The translations under genes were made by a program, and so were the position numbers. Below the pieces are notes generated by a model. That model did not search any database. It saw nothing but the letters and a program-made list of their open reading frames with translations, and was not told the origin of the DNA. Positions 1 through 7,335 of a stretch of 64,000 bases of DNA are shown piece after piece (positions within the stretch are counted from its first letter, which is position 1; each line of letters starts with the position of its first letter). Source of the DNA: Dyadobacter sp. LHD-138 (GTDB taxonomy: Bacteria > Bacteroidota > Bacteroidia > Cytophagales > Spirosomataceae). The stretch covers positions 1 through 64,000 of the forward strand of contig NZ_JAVFVU010000010.1 of the NCBI RefSeq assembly GCF_030929615.1. The letters are read 5' to 3'.

Positions 1-300
1 GCACCTTTTTCCTTTGCCTTAATCTTTTTGTTTTTCTACAATTATTGTGGTGCTCTGCACCTTTTTCTTTTGCGTTGATCTTTTTGTTTTCTATAATTAT
101 TATGGTGCTCTGCACCTTTTTCTTTTGCGTTAATCTTTTTGTTTTTCTACAACTATTGTGGTGCTCTGCACCTTTTTCTTTTGTGTTAATCTTTTTGCGC
201 TCTACAATTATTGGGGTGTTCCGTACTTGGTTTTGGTGCAGCGCACCCTAATAATTGTAGAAAAACACATCTATATTCCGAATTAGAGGTGCGTAGCACC
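1..300. repeat. Degenerate tandem array of ~56 bp units with GGTGC-NNN-GCACC palindromes
   Basis: Three head-to-tail units (1-56, 57-111, 112-167) and a decayed fourth start with GCACC, pass through a T-rich stretch and TCTACAATTATTGTGGTGC, and abut so that each junction is GGTGC-NNN-GCACC. Such palindromes lie at 49-61, 104-116, 160-172, 235-247 and 288-300; only the three loop bases vary (TCT, TCT, TCT, AGC, GTA). After 247 the sequence AATAATTGTAGAAAAACA is the reverse complement of the unit interior, so the array ends in an inverted copy. No gene is seen in 1-325. It looks like a dispersed intergenic repeat sitting downstream of the minus-strand gene that ends at 326. The left edge is cut by the window. 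Confidence 0.8.
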
Positions 301-325
301 GCAATATGGAATCGTTATCCTTAAT

Positions 326-1450
326 CTACGCATTCTTAAAATCAGGCAGCTGGATCAAAGCACCGCCTTGCAAAGCAGATTCATGTGCCAAAATTCCAAC
401 ACTTGTCCAGTTTGCCGACTGCCATGCATTCGGGAAAGGATCGCGGGCTTCAACCAAAGCCGTAAGGAATTCGTGCGCCAAATGCGGGTGAGAGCCTCCG
501 TGTCCGCCACCTTGTACGAATGACAAGTGCGCGTTATCATCCAGGTCATAAACACCGTGACCGGTAAACTGCTGGATTTCTGCCGGCAATAAATGCGCGT
601 AATCCGGTGTTTTTACGTGTGCAGCAATTTCATGCTCTGGCTTTTTAGCGGTATGGATCACCGGATCTTCCCCTTCGATCAATGGCCATTCAAAAGATTT
701 TTTACTTCCGTAAACCTCAAAACTTTCGCGGTACTGACGTGCCACGTCGAAAAGAGAACGATAGACATAAGCTGATAAGTCGCTGTCTTTAAATTTGATA
801 TGGGCAGACTCAACTGCAAACGGTGAGTTATGGATTTTTGCAAGATCCTCGCTGATCGTTCCCGATCCGAAACATGAAACATATTCTGCTTCCAGTTTAA
901 GCAAACCGGCCACAGGGCCTACGCAGTGTGTGGCATAGTGCATCGGAGGCAAACCTGGCCAGTAGTCAGGCCATCCTTCCATATCTTGCTGGTGACTGGC
1001 TTTTAGGAATTGTATTTTCCCAAGCTCTCCTTTTTCATAAAGTTCTTTCACAAACAGAAATTCACGTGCATAAACCACGGTTTCCATCATCATGTACTTC
1101 TTGCCGGTTTCTTTACAGGCTTTCACAATTTCCATACAATCTTCAACGCTGGTAGCCATAGGGACCGTACACGCGACGTGTTTGCCGGCGCGTAGTGCTT
1201 TCAAAGTCTGTTCTGCGTGATTTGGAATAGGAGAGTTGATGTGAACCGCGTCTACTTTTGGGTCATTCAAAAGGTCGTCGTAACTTGTGTAACGAACATC
1301 GATACCATATTGATCGCCCACAGCGTTTAGTTTTGATTCTGTACGCTGACAAATTGCATACATATTCGCATTTGGGTGACGCTGATAAATAGGGATGAAT
1401 TCAGCTCCGAAACCGAGACCAACAATAGCAATGTTAATTTTTTGTGACAT
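326..1450 (-). CDS. Gfo/Idh/MocA-family protein with GH109-like motifs (possible NAD-dependent glycosidase)
   Basis: A 374-residue protein with an N-terminal Rossmann fold (IAIVGLGFGAEF, residues 8-18) and a C-terminal alpha/beta domain, without a signal peptide. The usual family motif EKP, whose lysine serves dehydrogenation, reads CTVPMA here (94-99), so that lysine is missing. Instead it has features I know from GH109 NAD-dependent glycosidases: a Glu in METVVYAREF (Glu123), THCVGP (His175), a GGGHGG stretch near residue 315, and an ending like IQLPDF. Family membership is firm; glycosidase activity is inferred. The region upstream of its start carries a block also found upstream of the epimerase gene at 5248-6105, suggesting joint control by the AraC regulator at 6247. 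An ordinary oxidoreductase of unknown substrate is the alternative. Confidence 0.88.
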   Translation of the reverse strand: MSQKINIAIVGLGFGAEFIPIYQRHPNANMYAICQRTESKLNAVGDQYGIDVRYTSYDDLLNDPKVDAVHINSPIPNHAEQTLKALRAGKHVACTVPMATSVEDCMEIVKACKETGKKYMMMETVVYAREFLFVKELYEKGELGKIQFLKASHQQDMEGWPDYWPGLPPMHYATHCVGPVAGLLKLEAEYVSCFGSGTISEDLAKIHNSPFAVESAHIKFKDSDLSAYVYRSLFDVARQYRESFEVYGSKKSFEWPLIEGEDPVIHTAKKPEHEIAAHVKTPDYAHLLPAEIQQFTGHGVYDLDDNAHLSFVQGGGHGGSHPHLAHEFLTALVEARDPFPNAWQSANWTSVGILAHESALQGGALIQLPDFKNA

Positions 1451-1583
1451 ATTAAGTAAAGGATTAAAGATTCGGATTGTAACCTTTTATGGTTTTAAAT
1501 TTAAAGCGTTCGCATGCTATTTTAATGTGTTTTTCGATGCGAGACGGGGTACAAATTGCACTATGCTAAGCTCTTTTATTGAC

Positions 1584-1698
1584 AATACAATTTTACAGCA
1601 AAATAATGCTAAAAACTTTACGTCTTTTGATTAGTACTGGCTGTATTTTGACTTATTTTCGTTCGTGGGTCTACTTTTTAGCAAAATAAAGCTATAAG
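1584..1698. promoter_or_regulatory. Shared regulatory block, copy 1
   Basis: The spacer between the divergent genes at 326-1450 and 1749-2303 contains a stretch that aligns along its whole length with 6123-6235. The left edge AATACAATTTTACA, the 19-mer ACTGGCTGTATTTTGACTT (1636-1654) and the right edge GCAAAAT are shared. The 29 bp core 1626-1654 differs from the other copy at one position. TACTTTTT at 1672-1679 could be a weak plus-strand -7 element. The block is probably an activator site. The rest of the 298 bp spacer shows nothing else recognisable. Confidence 0.75.
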
Positions 1699-1748
1699 AG
1701 AATGGTGGCCGCAAGATTGTTTTAAATAAATTCAGTTACTTATAAAGT

Positions 1749-2303
1749 ATGATCAGACCAGCAAAACCCGAGGATGCAGCCGCCGTGGCACCTTTAATGA
1801 TTCTGGCGATGGGGCATATTGCCGGCATATTTGCACAATCGGAAAAGCATGAAGACGCCATTCCGTTTTTTGATGCTTTTTTCAGACAGGAGAACAATCA
1901 ATATAGTTACGTGAACACGTTGGTATTCGAAAATGAATCCGGTGTTGTGGGCTCTGTAACGGGTTACGACGGGAAATTGCTTCGCGCATTACGCGAGCCG
2001 ATACTGGAAGAACTTCACAAATCGGATCCCGGTTTTTTACCCAACGATGAAACCGAAGCCGGCGAATATTACCTGGATTGTGTGAATGTGCATCCAAGCC
2101 AGCAAGGAAAGGGTATTGGGCAATTGCTGATAACCGCTTTTTGCGAGCATGCCTGCAAGCTCGGTTATCCTCGTGTGGGGCTGATTGTAGATTTGGAGAA
2201 CCCTGCCGCCAAAAAATTATATGAAAAGCTCGGTTTTACCGTAGCCGGAAAAAAAGAATTTATGGGGCATCAGTATGAGCATATGGTCAGGAATATGGAT
2301 TAA
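1749..2303 (+). CDS. GNAT-family N-acetyltransferase
   Basis: A 184-residue protein of the GNAT fold that transfers an acetyl group from acetyl-CoA to an unknown amine. Motif A is clear: the strand YYLDCVNVHPSQQGKGIGQLLI carries the acetyl-CoA pyrophosphate loop Q-Q-G-K-G-I-G, followed by a helix, then GLIVDLENPAAKKLYEKLGF, the typical C-terminal motif B. It has no signal peptide, so it is cytosolic. It is the first of three genes reading the same way with gaps of 91 and 75 bp (then the acyltransferase at 2395 and the GH125 enzyme at 3742), so the three may be co-transcribed from the shared block upstream. The substrate cannot be told from sequence; a protein, amino-sugar or antibiotic acetyltransferase are all possible. 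Confidence 0.9.
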   Translation: MIRPAKPEDAAAVAPLMILAMGHIAGIFAQSEKHEDAIPFFDAFFRQENNQYSYVNTLVFENESGVVGSVTGYDGKLLRALREPILEELHKSDPGFLPNDETEAGEYYLDCVNVHPSQQGKGIGQLLITAFCEHACKLGYPRVGLIVDLENPAAKKLYEKLGFTVAGKKEFMGHQYEHMVRNMD

Positions 2304-2394
2304 TACCCATGTTTCGATTGTGCTGCATTTTGGACACTGCATTTCAAAAAACAGTAACTTGTGTCCTCCTAAACCTTGTAAAAGTTTTTTTGAC

Positions 2395-3666
2395 ATGAAA
2401 CCTCGTCTTATTTCTTTGGATGTCCTTCGCGGACTCACCATAATCCTCATGACGATCGTCAATAATCCCGGGGATTGGGGGCATGTCTATTCACCGCTGT
2501 TGCATGTGGAGTGGCATGGCTGCACGCCGACAGACCTGGTATTTCCTACTTTCCTCTTTATCGTTGGGGTTTCGGTTGTGCTGGCAACGCCGAGTAAAAA
2601 CCTGACTGTTCATTCATTGCAAAAGATTATAACCCGAACACTGAGGATTTTTTGTCTGGGTCTGTTTTTGAGTTTTTTCTCAAAAATTAATGCTTTTGGT
2701 TTGGAAGGTTTACCGCTTCTTAGCCTTAGGCTGGTCATTACAGCCATTGTAGTCGTGGCATTGTTCCGTGATTATGACCGGAAACTTCAGTTTTATGTCT
2801 CGGTTATTGTTTTTTTGACGATGATGATTTTGGCATTCGGCGGCTTTAAGGACTATGAAACGGTACGTATTCCGGGCGTTTTGCAGCGTATTGCTATTGT
2901 TTATTTCATCGTATCGTTGTTATACCATAAAACGACCTGGAAAACACAAGCGATTATTGGCATCGTGGTTTTATTGGCCTACTGGGCTTTTATGACGTTA
3001 ATTCCTGTTCCTGGCATTGGGGCGCCTAACTTTGAAAAAGGAACCAACCTTGCGGCATGGCTGGATCATTACTTACTTCCCGGGCATTTGTGGGCTACTT
3101 CCAAAACCTGGGATCCGGAAGGAATTCTTAGTACGCTGCCAGCCATTGGAACCGGCATTGCCGGACTGCTGGTCGGGACTTTATTGACAAATTCCTTTTC
3201 CAAAGACAAAAAGGCGCTCTATCTGTTCATTGCTGCGCTGTCTGCGATTGTTGCGGGCCAGCTTTGGAATATCGTTTTTCCTATTAACAAGGCGCTTTGG
3301 ACGAGTTCATATGTGCTGTATGCAGCGGGGATTGCCTCACTTTGTCTGGTTGTTTTGTATTATGTGATCGATGTTTTAGGGATTTCCGGCTGGACGAAAT
3401 TTTTTGTCATTTTTGGCGTAAATCCTATGGTCGTGTTTTTCTTCTCCGGTATTATTCCACGGATGTTGAGCAGCATTAAAGTCGCGTATCCCAATAATTC
3501 GGCGCATGAATCAATCGGTTTGCAGGCTTATTTTTATGAGTTTCAGTTATCTCCGCTTTTTTCTAACCCTATCAATGCGTCGCTTGCCTATGCGCTGATA
3601 TACCTTACGTTATGGTTTGTGATTTTGTATATTCTTTACAGGAATAAACTGGTGTTTAAGGTTTAG
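2395..3666 (+). CDS. HGSNAT/NagX-like transmembrane acyltransferase (DUF5009-type), copy 1
   Basis: A polytopic membrane protein of 423 residues starting MKPRLISLDVLRGLTI, the hallmark opening of the heparan-alpha-glucosaminide N-acetyltransferase/YeiB-like group. About ten hydrophobic helices follow. LLHVEWHGCTPTDLVFP (His37) aligns with the human HGSNAT segment around its acetyl-carrying active-site histidine, so transfer of an acetyl group across the inner membrane onto a sugar is plausible. Bacterial relatives called NagX are annotated as N-acetylglucosamine transport related; which role is right is unresolved. The ATG at 2395 is chosen because upstream in-frame codons overlap the GNAT gene and do not resemble the family. 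A paralogue lies at 39589-40695 beside a GH20 hexosaminidase; this one lies beside GH125. Confidence 0.85.
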   Translation: MKPRLISLDVLRGLTIILMTIVNNPGDWGHVYSPLLHVEWHGCTPTDLVFPTFLFIVGVSVVLATPSKNLTVHSLQKIITRTLRIFCLGLFLSFFSKINAFGLEGLPLLSLRLVITAIVVVALFRDYDRKLQFYVSVIVFLTMMILAFGGFKDYETVRIPGVLQRIAIVYFIVSLLYHKTTWKTQAIIGIVVLLAYWAFMTLIPVPGIGAPNFEKGTNLAAWLDHYLLPGHLWATSKTWDPEGILSTLPAIGTGIAGLLVGTLLTNSFSKDKKALYLFIAALSAIVAGQLWNIVFPINKALWTSSYVLYAAGIASLCLVVLYYVIDVLGISGWTKFFVIFGVNPMVVFFFSGIIPRMLSSIKVAYPNNSAHESIGLQAYFYEFQLSPLFSNPINASLAYALIYLTLWFVILYILYRNKLVFKV

Positions 3667-3741
3667 AAAATAGTGTCCGTATTTTTTGCCTAAATTGCTT
3701 CTTTAAAATTTTTAAGAATTCAGAGCAGGATTAATTTGAGC

Positions 3742-5172
3742 ATGATAGAACGTAGAACATTTTTAAAAACAGGCGCACTGGCGGCGGCGGGAGCTGCTGT
3801 GGGTAACTGGTCATTTGCGATGGGAAGTGCAGCTGATTTTCCAGTAGTGCGCATTTCCGTTGATCAGCGCAGTTTCAAAAGCACTGCGGTAGAAGCGACC
3901 ATAACCAGAATGAAAAAAGTGATCAAAGATCCGGAATTGGCCTGGTTGTTTGAAAACTGTTTTCCCAATACCATTGATACCACGGTTCATTTTAAGCCTG
4001 TCGACGGCAAACCGGATACCTTTGTGATCACCGGGGATATTGACGCGATGTGGCTTCGCGACAGTTCTGCGCAGGTTTGGCCGTATCTGCCTTTGATGAA
4101 AGATGATTCTCACCTTCAGGAAATGGTGGCCGGGCTTATCAACCGTCAGACGAAATGTATCCTGATTGATCCGTATGCCAACGCATTTTACGACAGCCCG
4201 AAGGAAAGTGAATGGACTACCGACAAAACCAAGATGACGCCGATGCTTCACGAACGGAAATGGGAGCTGGATTCTTTGTGTTATACCATCCGTTTGTCTT
4301 ACAATTATTGGAAAACGACCGGCGATACCAAACCTTTCGATGCAGACTGGCTGAAAGCGGTGCAGTTGATTTTGAAAACCTGTAAAGAGCAGCAACGTAA
4401 AGAAAATCGTGGTCCTTACACGTTTGGCCGTGTTACAGCATGGTCCACGGATACTGTTCCAGGTAATGGTTATGGTAATCCGATCAAGCCGGTTGGGCTT
4501 ATTGCGAGCACATTTAGACCGTCGGATGATGCGGCCGTTTATCCGTTTTTCATTCCGTCCAATTTCTTCGCCGTTGTTTCTTTCCGTGAAGTAGCAGAAA
4601 TACTGGAAAAAGTTGCCAAGGAAACAAAACTGGCTTCTGAATTCAAGGCACTTGCGACGGAAGTGGAAAATGCGTTGAAAAAATATGCAGTATATCCACA
4701 TCCGAAATTCGGCAAAATTTATGCTTTTGAGGTGGACGGATTTGGCAACTATTTGCTGATGGATGACGCCGGGATTCCTGGTTTGATCAGTATGCCTTAC
4801 CTGAACGCAGTTTCTACCAAGGATCCGGTTTATGTAAACACACGTAAATTTGTTCTGAGTGACTCGAATCCGTATTATTTTAAAGGAAAAGCCGGAGAAG
4901 GATTGGGAAGTCCGCATACGCTCATCGATCAGATCTGGCCGATGGGGATTATCGCGCGTGCCATTACTGCTACGGACGACAAGGAAATTGAAGCACAATT
5001 AAAGCTGCTTAAAAATACGCATAACCATACCGGCTTTATGCACGAATCTTTTGACAAAGACGATCAGTCAAAATTCACGCGGAAGTGGTTTGCCTGGGTA
5101 AATACCCTGTTTGGGGAATTGATTTTAAAGCTTGAAAAAGAACGGCCGCACTTGCTGGCTAAGGTTTATTAA
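3742..5172 (+). CDS. GH125 exo-alpha-1,6-mannosidase, exported
   Basis: A 476-residue protein of glycoside hydrolase family 125 (DUF1237), metal-independent inverting enzymes that remove terminal alpha-1,6-mannose. Family motifs seen are GDIDAMWLRDSSAQ (98-111), TAWSTDTVPGNGYG (232-245), STFRPSDDA with the presumed general acid at Asp262 or Asp263, and GFMHESF with the presumed base Glu435. The N-terminus RRTFLKTGALAAAGAA is Tat-like, so the enzyme is likely exported folded to the periplasm. The ATG at 3742 is preferred over an in-frame TTG two codons earlier. It ends the GNAT-acyltransferase-GH125 gene run and converges with the epimerase gene. Alpha-mannan or N-glycan fragments are the likely substrate class. 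Confidence 0.92.
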   Translation: MIERRTFLKTGALAAAGAAVGNWSFAMGSAADFPVVRISVDQRSFKSTAVEATITRMKKVIKDPELAWLFENCFPNTIDTTVHFKPVDGKPDTFVITGDIDAMWLRDSSAQVWPYLPLMKDDSHLQEMVAGLINRQTKCILIDPYANAFYDSPKESEWTTDKTKMTPMLHERKWELDSLCYTIRLSYNYWKTTGDTKPFDADWLKAVQLILKTCKEQQRKENRGPYTFGRVTAWSTDTVPGNGYGNPIKPVGLIASTFRPSDDAAVYPFFIPSNFFAVVSFREVAEILEKVAKETKLASEFKALATEVENALKKYAVYPHPKFGKIYAFEVDGFGNYLLMDDAGIPGLISMPYLNAVSTKDPVYVNTRKFVLSDSNPYYFKGKAGEGLGSPHTLIDQIWPMGIIARAITATDDKEIEAQLKLLKNTHNHTGFMHESFDKDDQSKFTRKWFAWVNTLFGELILKLEKERPHLLAKVY

Positions 5173-5205
5173 TCTTTTTCAGAAACCGGATTTTTTAAAA
5201 ATATT

Positions 5206-5240
5206 TTGCCCGGGCACATCATTTCGATGTATCCGGGCAA
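5206..5240. terminator. Bidirectional terminator between GH125 and epimerase genes
   Basis: Arms TTGCCCGG (5206-5213) and CCGGGCAA (5233-5240) enclose a second pairing CACATC/GATGT. A-rich sequence lies to the left and TTCCTTTTTA to the right, as expected for a hairpin serving both convergent genes. Confidence 0.8.
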
Positions 5241-5247
5241 TTCCTTT

Positions 5248-6105
5248 TTAAAACGCAACCGATTTTACGATCTGTGGATTTTCAATATTTGATTTGATAA
5301 ATGACAGCCCATCGCGCATGAGCTGTTCCTCGGATTCAAACATTTTGCGCCAGATATTGGCTACCGGTAATTTCGGGCTGAATGCTTCGATGCCAATCCA
5401 TCCGTCATATTTTAAGTCGCGGATTGCACCAAATACCCCATCCCAGTCTACATTTCCCTTGCCGGGTGTCGAACGATCATTTTCAGAAAGCTGAATGAAT
5501 GATATCCTGTCACCCATTTTTCGCATGGTGTCTCCAATATTCTTTTCTTCAATGTTCGCATGAAAAGTATCGAACATGATTTTGCAGTTCGGGTGGTTCA
5601 CGTCGTCCACAAAGCGCATCAGTTCGTCGCCGCAGCTTGTCAAATAGAGCTCAAAACGGTTCAGATATTCAAGTCCGAGCGTGATATCCAGTGATTCTGC
5701 ATAGTCGGCTAATTCGCGGATTGCATCCACACCCCATTTCCATTCGTCAGAAGTGGCCGGCTGTCCGGTGAAAACGCCCAAAGCAGCATGATAAGGCCCC
5801 ATCAATTTGGTCGCTCCTAAAACCAGAGAGCAATCCACGGCTCGTTTAAGATGTTCTAAAGTCGATTTTCGCATGGCCGGATCCTGGCTGATCAAATGAT
5901 TGTCAGGGCCACAAATTGTATCTGTTTCGCAGGATAACCCGATGTCGTCCAGTTTTTTACGAAATTTAAACCAGTGCTCGGGATTGGTATTGAATATGGG
6001 TACCTCTACGCCATCAAATCCTATTTCTTTAATCAGTTCAAGGGTTGGAAAAAGAGTATCGTCAATTTGATTTCCCCATAGCAGGAGATTCATGCTGTAC
6101 TTCAT
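5248..6105 (-). CDS. D-tagatose/D-psicose 3-epimerase-like TIM-barrel protein
   Basis: A 285-residue cytosolic xylose-isomerase-like TIM barrel. GLEYLNRFE (Glu146), MFDTFHANIEE (Asp179), the STPGKG loop and IEAF (Glu240) match the metal-site and substrate-loop segments of ketose 3-epimerases. The residue that is a metal-binding histidine in those enzymes (GHLHTGE, GHFHLGE) is Gln205 here (FIQLSEND), so metal binding or substrate may differ. The length fits the family. The gene is transcribed away from the AraC regulator at 6247 and shares with the gene at 326-1450 an upstream block of about 110 bp. It probably epimerises or isomerises a sugar or inosose released by the neighbouring hydrolases; the substrate is not known. 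Confidence 0.82.
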   Translation of the reverse strand: MKYSMNLLLWGNQIDDTLFPTLELIKEIGFDGVEVPIFNTNPEHWFKFRKKLDDIGLSCETDTICGPDNHLISQDPAMRKSTLEHLKRAVDCSLVLGATKLMGPYHAALGVFTGQPATSDEWKWGVDAIRELADYAESLDITLGLEYLNRFELYLTSCGDELMRFVDDVNHPNCKIMFDTFHANIEEKNIGDTMRKMGDRISFIQLSENDRSTPGKGNVDWDGVFGAIRDLKYDGWIGIEAFSPKLPVANIWRKMFESEEQLMRDGLSFIKSNIENPQIVKSVAF

Positions 6106-6122
6106 GCGGTGTTATTTTTTTT

Positions 6123-6235
6123 AATACAATTTTACAACTACAAAATACTAAATACTTTCTGTCATTTGATTAGAACTGGCTGTATTTTGACTTTTGTTTA
6201 AATATGTTCATTATTTTTGGCAAAATTTAGATAAG
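6123..6235. promoter_or_regulatory. Shared regulatory block, copy 2, between epimerase and AraC genes
   Basis: This is the second copy of the block at 1584-1698, in the same orientation and again between divergent genes. It holds the identical 19-mer ACTGGCTGTATTTTGACTT at 6175-6193 and the right-hand edge GCAAAATTTAG. TATTTTTG at 6212-6219 fits the Bacteroidota -7 element TAnnTTTG and could drive the AraC gene, whose ATG is 28 bases further. The likely binder is the AraC protein encoded next to it. Confidence 0.78.
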
Positions 6236-6246
6236 TCAATATCCTT

Positions 6247-7110
6247 ATGAAAGCGCCGATTCATAAAAATGTCGAAAGTCAGGTACGGTCCGTGACGATA
6301 CATGAGCTACAAGAGTCTCATTTTGATCCAAACTGGCATTTTCACCCGCATTACCAGCTTTTTACCGTGCTGGAAGGCACGGGAAAACGCCTGATCGGAG
6401 ACTCAATTCAGACCTTTGAACCGGGTGATACCGTTTTTCTCGGGCCCGATATTCCACATCTATGGCGCAGTGATCCGGCTTATTTCGATGGAAGTCCGGA
6501 GCTTTTTACCCATGGTGTCGTGCTTTATTTTCAGGAGGATTTTTTGGGAAAAGACTTTTTTGAAAAACCAGAAATGCTCCATTTAAAACAACTTTTGATT
6601 GATTCCAAACGTGGTATTGCATACAAAGGTGTGATGCGGGACCATATCCGGGAAGAGCTTTTGGAGCTAAGAAATGCGGAAGGTTTCCTTGGAATATTAA
6701 GACTGCTGACACTGCTGGATAAGCTTGCCCACGGGACCGGCGGTTCGCCCATTGCCAGTTATGGTTATGTAAATACCTACAAAGTTTCTGAAACGGAACG
6801 CATGCAGAAAGTGCATAATTATGTTCTCCAGCATTTCGCTCAGGAAATACGGCTTGGTGATGTAGCCTCGCTGGCGGGAATGAGCGAGGCCGCTTTCTGT
6901 CGTTATTTCAAAGCCCGCGCGAATAAGACTTTCATTGATTTTGTAAATGAAATACGTGTTGGGCACGCCTGTAAGCTGCTTTTGGAGGATCAATGGACAA
7001 TCGCCCAAATTGCTTACGACAGCGGGTTTGATTCGCTATCTAATTTTAACAGGAATTTTAAGCGATATATTGGGCATACGCCACGGGAATATAAGGGGAA
7101 TTATGAGTGA
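6247..7110 (+). CDS. AraC-family transcriptional regulator with cupin sensor domain
   Basis: A 287-residue regulator. Residues about 20-110 form a cupin sensor (HFHPHYQLFTVLEGTGKRL, then EPGDTVFLGPDIPHLW), a fold that binds a sugar in many AraC-family proteins. Residues about 185-285 hold the two helix-turn-helix motifs (LGDVASLAGMSEAAFCRYFK and WTIAQIAYDSGFDSLSNFNR) and the family ending FKRYIGHTPREYK. It is divergent from the epimerase gene. Because the block upstream of it recurs before the GH109-like gene, it probably controls the whole 326-7110 locus as well as itself. The effector is unknown; mannose or another monosaccharide released by GH125 is a guess. Confidence 0.9.
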   Translation: MKAPIHKNVESQVRSVTIHELQESHFDPNWHFHPHYQLFTVLEGTGKRLIGDSIQTFEPGDTVFLGPDIPHLWRSDPAYFDGSPELFTHGVVLYFQEDFLGKDFFEKPEMLHLKQLLIDSKRGIAYKGVMRDHIREELLELRNAEGFLGILRLLTLLDKLAHGTGGSPIASYGYVNTYKVSETERMQKVHNYVLQHFAQEIRLGDVASLAGMSEAAFCRYFKARANKTFIDFVNEIRVGHACKLLLEDQWTIAQIAYDSGFDSLSNFNRNFKRYIGHTPREYKGNYE

Positions 7111-7175
7111 GGGGAGGTCTGTTTAGTTACAAAAAAGAGGATTTCACGTCAATAGGTTAAGCATGAGTTTTGGTC

Positions 7176-7265
7176 ATGCCACAACAACCTAACGATACTG
7201 ACATGGAATTGAGTAAAAGCCAGATTCAGGAAATAAAACTGCTCATCGTGCAAAGAAGGATCTGA
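7176..7265 (+). pseudogene. Possible N-terminal gene remnant (29 codons)
   Basis: An ATG-started frame of 29 codons with the segment MELSKSQIQEIKLLIVQRRI before TGA. This resembles the opening of Bacteroidota membrane proteins that begin with an ELxxxQIQEIxxFIxxRG pattern, but nothing of the remaining gene follows in any frame before the terminator at 7270. It may be a relic of a deleted gene or chance. Confidence 0.25.
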
Positions 7266-7269
7266 ACTA

Positions 7270-7312
7270 AAAAACACCCCATTCTGGCTGAATTTCCAAA
7301 ATGAGATGTTCT
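7270..7312. terminator. Imperfect bidirectional hairpin terminator
   Basis: The segment AACACCCCATTCTGG, a loop and CCAAAATGAGATGTT pair over about 15 positions with a few wobbles. It is preceded by A-runs (read as U in minus-strand RNA) and followed by TTTAGTTT. It sits between the end of the AraC side and the end of the minus-strand Gfo/Idh gene. Confidence 0.6.
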
Positions 7313-7335
7313 TTAGTTTAACTGTTGCTAATGTA

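Noticed and set aside
1-240. Possible CRISPR array
   Set aside because: Units are contiguous and degenerate, with no constant repeat separated by unique spacers, and no cas genes are present in the window.
45-251. 68-codon frame in the repeat array
   Set aside because: The translation only repeats the tandem unit; there is no sign of coding selection.
3811-4998. 395-codon open frame antisense to the GH125 gene
   Set aside because: It lies wholly opposite a gene with clear GH125 motifs. Its translation is rich in Arg/Phe/His/Ile without domain patterns, as expected for a shadow of a constrained codon pattern.
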